In this document: piece after piece, positions 59,931 to 64,000 of the stretch
Position numbering within the stretch: position 1 is the first letter of the stretch
Layout: each line of letters opens with the position of its first letter
NCBI RefSeq assembly: GCF_029581195.1
Contig: NZ_CP120737.1
Coordinates: 434,001 to 498,000 of the forward strand
Length of the DNA: 64,000 nucleotides
DNA from: Solwaraspora sp. WMMD791
GTDB lineage: Bacteria > Actinomycetota > Actinomycetes > Mycobacteriales > Micromonosporaceae
Direction: 5' to 3'
Translations under genes and position numbers: made by a program
Notes under the pieces: generated by a model
What the model saw: the letters and a program-made list of their open reading frames with translations, nothing else
The model's database searches: none
What the model was told of the DNA's origin: nothing

Positions 59931-60769
59931 GCCTGGCCGAGGTCACCCCCGTACCGGATCACGCCACCGCGCCGTCGGCGCCGGTCGCTCCCGGCCGACC
60001 GCCGGTCGCGCGGGCATTCGGCGCGATCCTGCTGCGGGACCTGTTCGTCGCCGGCAAGGACATCTGGTTCGTCCTGGCCCAGGTCCTGCTCACCCCGCTG
60101 TTCATGTTGTTCATCTTCACCCGGGTGCTGACGATGCAGGGCATCGTCGGCGCCGGCTTCGCGGACATCCTGCTGCCCGGCACGGTCGCGCTCGCCACCT
60201 TCACCACGTCGCTGCAGAGTGTCGCGGTGCCGCTGGTCAAGGAGTTCGGGTTCACCCGCGAGATCGAGGACCGGCTGCTGGCACCGCTGCCGACGACGTT
60301 GGTCGCGGTCGGCAAACTGGTGGTCGCGACCCTCCGGGGGCTGTTCGCGGCGGCCGTGGTCTACCCGCTGGGTGCGCTGGTGGTCGGCGCTGCTCCCGGC
60401 AGCTGGTCGGCGCTGCCGTTGTCGGTGCTGGTGGTGCTGCTCGCCGGGTGGGTGGGTGCGGGGCTGGGCATGATGTTGGCGACGGTGCTGCCGCTGCAGC
60501 GGATCCAGGCCACCTTCTCGTTGTTCGTGACCCCGATCATCTGGACCGGCTGTGTGCACTATCCGTGGCAGCGGTTGGCCGAGATGCCCTGGTTCCAGGT
60601 GGCCACCGCGGTCAACCCGATGACGTACGCCGCCGAGGCGCTGCGCGGCGCACTGGCACCGCACGTCACCCACCTGCCGATCGGGCTGTGTCTGCTGGTT
60701 CTGACGCTGGTGGCGGCCGCCGTCACGGCCGCCGCGCTGGCCACGTTCACCCGCCGCGCGCGGCGCTGA
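59927..60769 (+). CDS. ABC-2 type permease (DrrB-like)
   Basis: A 280-residue ABC-2 permease with six predicted helices; RAFGAILLRDLFVAGKDIWF and the conserved GTVALATFTTSLQSVAVPLVKEFGFTREIEDRLLAPLP region identify the DrrB group. A TTG start at 59927 is chosen because AAGGAG (59916-59921) lies 5 nt upstream and it overlaps the ATPase stop as TTGA. With the ATPase it forms an exporter like that for anthracyclines or glycolipids; here the likely cargo is the cluster product. It is the last cluster gene; the next gene is on the opposite strand. Confidence 0.85.
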   Translation: MSLAEVTPVPDHATAPSAPVAPGRPPVARAFGAILLRDLFVAGKDIWFVLAQVLLTPLFMLFIFTRVLTMQGIVGAGFADILLPGTVALATFTTSLQSVAVPLVKEFGFTREIEDRLLAPLPTTLVAVGKLVVATLRGLFAAAVVYPLGALVVGAAPGSWSALPLSVLVVLLAGWVGAGLGMMLATVLPLQRIQATFSLFVTPIIWTGCVHYPWQRLAEMPWFQVATAVNPMTYAAEALRGALAPHVTHLPIGLCLLVLTLVAAAVTAAALATFTRRARR

Positions 60770-60817
60770 TCGCCATGCGCGGCGCGCGGATCTGCGGCGT
60801 GCGCCATGGGGAGGACG

Positions 60818-61717
60818 TCAACAGCTGAGCCGGTAGACCCGTCGGGCGGTGTCGGCGAAGACCGCCCGACGCTGCGCCGCCGGTAGCCCCGCGCAGGCCG
60901 TGTGGACGATGCCGAGCCAGCGGCGGTAGCCGGTGGCGAGCGTGGCGACCGGCCAGTCGCCGCCGAAGAGGCATCGGTCGGCGCCGAAGCGGCGCAGCGC
61001 GTGTTCCAGGTACGGCAGCAGATCCGCGCCGACCCAACCGGGCGTGGACTCGGTGGCCAGGCCGGAGAGCTTGCAGACCACGTTCGGCAGGTCGGCCAGG
61101 CGGGACAGATCGTCGCGCCACGAACCGGTCGGTCCGGCGGCGACCGGCGGCTTGCCGACGTGGTCGAGTACGAAGGTGACCTGCGGTACCCGGGCCACCA
61201 GCAGCGTCACCTCGGCCAACTGGTGGTGCCGGACGCAGAGGTCGAAGCAGAGCCCGTTGGCGGCGAGCAGCCGCACACCATCGACGAAGTCGTCGCAGAC
61301 GCTGAAGCCGGGAGCCTCGTCCTGGATGTTGCGGCGCACCCCGGTGACCAGCCGACGGCGGCCCAGTGCCGCGACCTGGGCGGCCGCCCCGCCGCCGCGT
61401 TCCAGTGGCGCGTGGGCCACGACGGCCCGCAGCACGGGCCACTCGGCGGCGAGCTGCTCCACCCAGTCCACCTCGGCGTCGGCGTGTCGGTCGGTGCGGC
61501 CCGCTTCGACGAAGACCGCAGCCTCCAGCCGGAATCCGGTCTGGTCCAGACCTGTGGTGGCGACCTGCAGATCCGCCGGCAGGTAGCTGCGGTGCAGGCT
61601 GGGCACCTGGGCCAACCACGGATAGTCGAGCCGGGCGGGATCCCACAGGTGAAGATGCGAATCGACGACCTCGACCAGGTGGTCGGGAGTCCGGTGGTCG
61701 GTCGTCGTCGCGTTCAT
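60818..61717 (-). CDS. Amidohydrolase_2 family metal-dependent hydrolase (fuconolactonase-like)
   Basis: A 299-residue TIM-barrel amidohydrolase. VVDSHLHLWDPARLDYPW carries the HxH metal motif; FVLDHVGKPP and FGGDWPVA supply the later His and Asp residues, as in L-fuconolactonase-type lactonases (COG3618). Substrate is unknown; a lactone or a decarboxylation is likely. The ATG at 61717 has GGGAG 4 nt upstream; the longer ATG at 61738 is less supported. It is convergent with the exporter genes and separate from their transcript. Confidence 0.82.
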   Translation of the reverse strand: MNATTTDHRTPDHLVEVVDSHLHLWDPARLDYPWLAQVPSLHRSYLPADLQVATTGLDQTGFRLEAAVFVEAGRTDRHADAEVDWVEQLAAEWPVLRAVVAHAPLERGGGAAAQVAALGRRRLVTGVRRNIQDEAPGFSVCDDFVDGVRLLAANGLCFDLCVRHHQLAEVTLLVARVPQVTFVLDHVGKPPVAAGPTGSWRDDLSRLADLPNVVCKLSGLATESTPGWVGADLLPYLEHALRRFGADRCLFGGDWPVATLATGYRRWLGIVHTACAGLPAAQRRAVFADTARRVYRLSC

Positions 61718-61800
61718 ACGGCTCCCGTCGCCGGCCATGGGGTCGGCAACGATCCTTCCGTACCGGGTGCGTGGGGTAAAGGAGCAACGGACAGCAACCT

Positions 61801-61840
61801 GCTTATCAGGATTTAGCTCATCTAAGGGCGGCTTATCAGG
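61801..61840 (+). promoter_or_regulatory. GCTTATCAGG direct repeat upstream of ctaD
   Basis: GCTTATCAGG occurs at 61801-61810 and 61831-61840, 30 nt apart (about three helical turns), in the AT-richer part of the gap before ctaD. They may bind an activator or contain alternative -10 elements. The regulator is unknown. Confidence 0.4.
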
Positions 61841-61874
61841 TTAGTGTCGGGCGAGCACGGGCGGAGGGGCGGTC

Positions 61875-63869
61875 ATGGCTGAACAGATCACGGCCGGTAC
61901 GCGTCCGGCGTCGCATACCCGCCCGATCGCCCCTGGGTCGACCGGTGGATTTCCCGGCCCGGTGCGGCCAGCGGTCCCCGGCAACTCGCTGGCCCGGCTG
62001 CTGCGCAGCACCGACGCCAAACAGATCGGGCTGCTCTACCTCGTCACCTCGTTCGGCTACTTCGTCGTCGGCGGTGCGATGGCCCTGCTGATGCGGGCGG
62101 AGCTGGCCCGACCCGGAATGCAGGTGCTGTCCCCGGAGCAGTACAACCAGCTGTTCACCATGCACGGCACGATCATGATGCTGCTCTTCGCCACCCCGTT
62201 GGTGTTCGGCTTCGCCAACTACCTGGTGCCGTTGCAGATCGGTGCCCCGGACGTGTCGTTCCCCCGGCTCAATGCCCTGGCCTACTGGCTCTACCTGCTG
62301 GGTGGGCTGCTGGTCATGGGCGGCTTCCTGACTCCGGGTGGCGCCGCCGACTTCGGCTGGTTCGCGTACACGCCGTTGAGCCTGACCGAGCACACCCCCG
62401 GAGTCGGTGCCAACATGTGGATCGTCGGGCTGGTGATCTCCGGACTCGGTACGATCCTCGGCTCGGTGAATCTGATCGCCACCATCCTGACGCTGCGGGC
62501 CCCCGGCATGACGATGTTCCGGATGCCGATCTTCACCTGGAACATTCTGATCACCGCGCTCCTGGTGATCCTGGTGTTCCCGTTGCTGGCCGCCGCCCTG
62601 TTGGCGCTGCTGGCCGACCGGCTGCTGGGCGCGCAGGTCTACGCGCCGGCCACCGGTGGCCCGCTGTTGTGGCAGCACCTGTTCTGGTTCTTCGGTCACC
62701 CGGAGGTCTACATCGTCGCGCTGCCGTTCTTCGGCATCATCAGCGAGGTCATCCCGGTCTTCTCCCGCAAGCCGATCTTCGGCTACAAGGGCCTGGTCGC
62801 CGCGACGATCGCGATCGCCGCGCTGTCGATGAGCGTCTGGGCGCACCACATGTTCGGCACCGGCCAGGTGCTGTTGCCGTTCTTCTCCCTGCTCAGCTTC
62901 CTCATCGCCGTCCCCACCGGAATCAAGTTCTTCAACTGGATCGGCACGATGTGGAAGGGCCAGCTGACTTTCGATACCCCGATGCTGTTCGCCGTCGGTT
63001 TCCTGGTGACCTTCCTGCTCGGCGGGTTGACCGGCGTCCTGCTGGCCAGCCCGCCGGTGGATTTCCACGTCACCGACAGCTACTTCGTGGTCGCTCACTT
63101 CCACTATGTGCTGTTCGGCACGATCGTGTTCGCCGCCTTCGCCGGCGTCTACTTCTGGTTCCCCAAGATGACCGGCCGACTGCTCGACGAGCGGCTCGGC
63201 AGAGCGCACTTCTGGACGATGTTCATCGGGTTCCACCTGACGTTCCTCGTGCAACACTGGCTCGGCGGCGAGGGCATGCCCCGCCGGTACGCCGACTACC
63301 TGCCCAGCGACGGGTTCACCACGCTCAACATGATCTCCACGGTCGGGTCGTTCGTCCTCGGTGCGTCGACGTTGTTCTTCATCTGGAACGTCTGGAAGTC
63401 CTACCGGTTCGGGGAGATCGTGACCGCACACGATCCGTGGGGTTTCGGCAACTCGCTCGAATGGGCCACCAGTTGCCCGCCGCCGCTGCGCAACTTCGAC
63501 CGCCTGCCCCGGATCCGGTCCGAGCGGCCGGCGTTCGAGGTCAAGTACGGCACCCTCGTCGCCGATCTGGGCCGGGACCTGCCGCAGCGGGACACCGCGC
63601 CACCCCAGCACCTGCTCGACGAACTGCACCGCGAGCGGGCCACCGACCGCGCGGTCCGCCCCGGGACGGCACCGGCGGCCGACCTGACCACGACCCGGCC
63701 CGACCCGGTGACGGGTGCCCGCGCCATCGAGGTGCCCCGGCCGGAGCGACTGCGCCGGCCGAGCTTCGAGCACACCACCGAGCCGCGCAACATGCTCGGC
63801 GCCGAACGCGACCCGCACGAACAGCGACCGTCGCCGGCCACCGGCGACGGACCCCCGGATCGGTCCTGA
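61875..63869 (+). CDS. ctaD: Cytochrome c oxidase subunit I
   Basis: A 664-residue haem-copper oxidase subunit I with 12 helices. Ligands: haem a His in [13 protein letters not shown], CuB His-Tyr in [14 protein letters not shown], CuB HH in WAHHMFGTG, and haem a3/a His pair in [14 protein letters not shown]. It reduces O2 to water and pumps protons in the membrane. A soluble tail of about 110 residues with [18 protein letters not shown] and Arg/Pro-rich sequence extends the usual length. It lacks adjacent subunit II, III or assembly genes on the left, so may be an accessory copy; the next gene is cut. A palindrome of 18 bp (63885-63902) follows the stop. Confidence 0.93.
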   Translation: MAEQITAGTRPASHTRPIAPGSTGGFPGPVRPAVPGNSLARLLRSTDAKQIGLLYLVTSFGYFVVGGAMALLMRAELARPGMQVLSPEQYNQLFTMHGTIMMLLFATPLVFGFANYLVPLQIGAPDVSFPRLNALAYWLYLLGGLLVMGGFLTPGGAADFGWFAYTPLSLTEHTPGVGANMWIVGLVISGLGTILGSVNLIATILTLRAPGMTMFRMPIFTWNILITALLVILVFPLLAAALLALLADRLLGAQVYAPATGGPLLWQHLFWFFGHPEVYIVALPFFGIISEVIPVFSRKPIFGYKGLVAATIAIAALSMSVWAHHMFGTGQVLLPFFSLLSFLIAVPTGIKFFNWIGTMWKGQLTFDTPMLFAVGFLVTFLLGGLTGVLLASPPVDFHVTDSYFVVAHFHYVLFGTIVFAAFAGVYFWFPKMTGRLLDERLGRAHFWTMFIGFHLTFLVQHWLGGEGMPRRYADYLPSDGFTTLNMISTVGSFVLGASTLFFIWNVWKSYRFGEIVTAHDPWGFGNSLEWATSCPPPLRNFDRLPRIRSERPAFEVKYGTLVADLGRDLPQRDTAPPQHLLDELHRERATDRAVRPGTAPAADLTTTRPDPVTGARAIEVPRPERLRRPSFEHTTEPRNMLGAERDPHEQRPSPATGDGPPDRS

Positions 63870-63949
63870 CCCGAAACCGCCACGGCGGCGGCCGGCCGCC
63901 GCAGCACCGCACCACAGCGCCGTGGGCCACCACGGTAGGAAGGACGACA

Positions 63950-64000
63950 ATGGTCCGCACCAGCACCGCGACCACCGGCCGGGCCACCGCCCGGCAACCG
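63950..64000 (+). CDS. Unknown protein, N-terminal fragment
   Basis: Seventeen codons, MVRTSTATTGRATARQP, begin after GGAAGGA with 8-nt spacing, 80 nt behind ctaD on the same strand. Position suggests another oxidase subunit or an accessory protein, but the visible part is basic, disordered and uninformative. Confidence 0.55.
   Translation, partial: MVRTSTATTGRATARQP

Overview
The window is about 72% GC-type actinobacterial DNA. Almost every third codon position is G or C, GTG and TTG starts are frequent, and Shine-Dalgarno sites are strong. It carries actinomycete hallmarks: a TIGR03089 protein, a DUF3159 protein, a conservon-type sensor kinase with its roadblock partner, PknB-type kinases, a MoxR/DUF58/transglutaminase operon and CebR-like operators. 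Gene content and codon style fit the Micromonosporaceae best; this is an inference from style, not from a marker gene. I see no rRNA, tRNA, CRISPR array, transposase or phage module.

Layout. 1-3.5 kb: the end of a YdjM-type protein, TIGR03089, a Ser/Thr kinase and a GT4 glycosyltransferase. 3.6-8.4 kb: alpha-glucan genes, with a debranching-type glucosidase and a GH63-like glucosidase divergent from a 120-bp promoter gap. 8.4-14.9 kb: redox and small genes (FAD monooxygenase, CPBP protease, redoxin, lipoprotein, D-amino-acid oxidase, a RusA-like protein, WrbA). 15-17.2 kb: a fused TrpEG/PhzE-type anthranilate or ADIC synthase behind a classic Trp attenuator with a 19-residue leader peptide containing tandem Trp codons. 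17.2-23.5 kb: an FGGY sugar kinase, a truncated conservon (sensor kinase plus roadblock only) and a membrane Ser/Thr kinase. 23.7-29 kb: a cellulose-use island (GH1 beta-glucosidase, secreted GH48 cellulase) with two CebR-type operator palindromes in a 990-bp non-coding gap. 29.3-40.1 kb: a minus-strand envelope block (Pro-rich membrane protein, DUF3159, transglutaminase-like protein, DUF58, MoxR ATPase, FN3 protein, TPR-FN3 protein).

40.5-60.8 kb is the most unusual part: a co-directional, tightly spaced biosynthetic cluster built around two giant iterative polyketide/fatty-acid synthase proteins of PUFA / heterocyst-glycolipid style. Protein 1 (2686 aa) reads: tandem nitronate-monooxygenase-type (PfaD-like) barrels, KS, AT, a 12-aa tandem repeat, three ACPs identical in DNA, KR. 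Protein 2 (1600 aa) reads: KS, atypical AT, DH, PPTase. Next come a free ACP, an alpha/beta hydrolase, a PAPS-type sulfotransferase, a secreted His-rich protein, a LpqC-like esterase lipoprotein and a DrrA/DrrB-like exporter. The gene set suggests a reduced or partly unsaturated long acyl chain that is released, sulfated and exported: a candidate undescribed sulfated lipid pathway.

60.8-64 kb: an amidohydrolase, a complete cytochrome c oxidase subunit I and the start of one more gene at the right edge.
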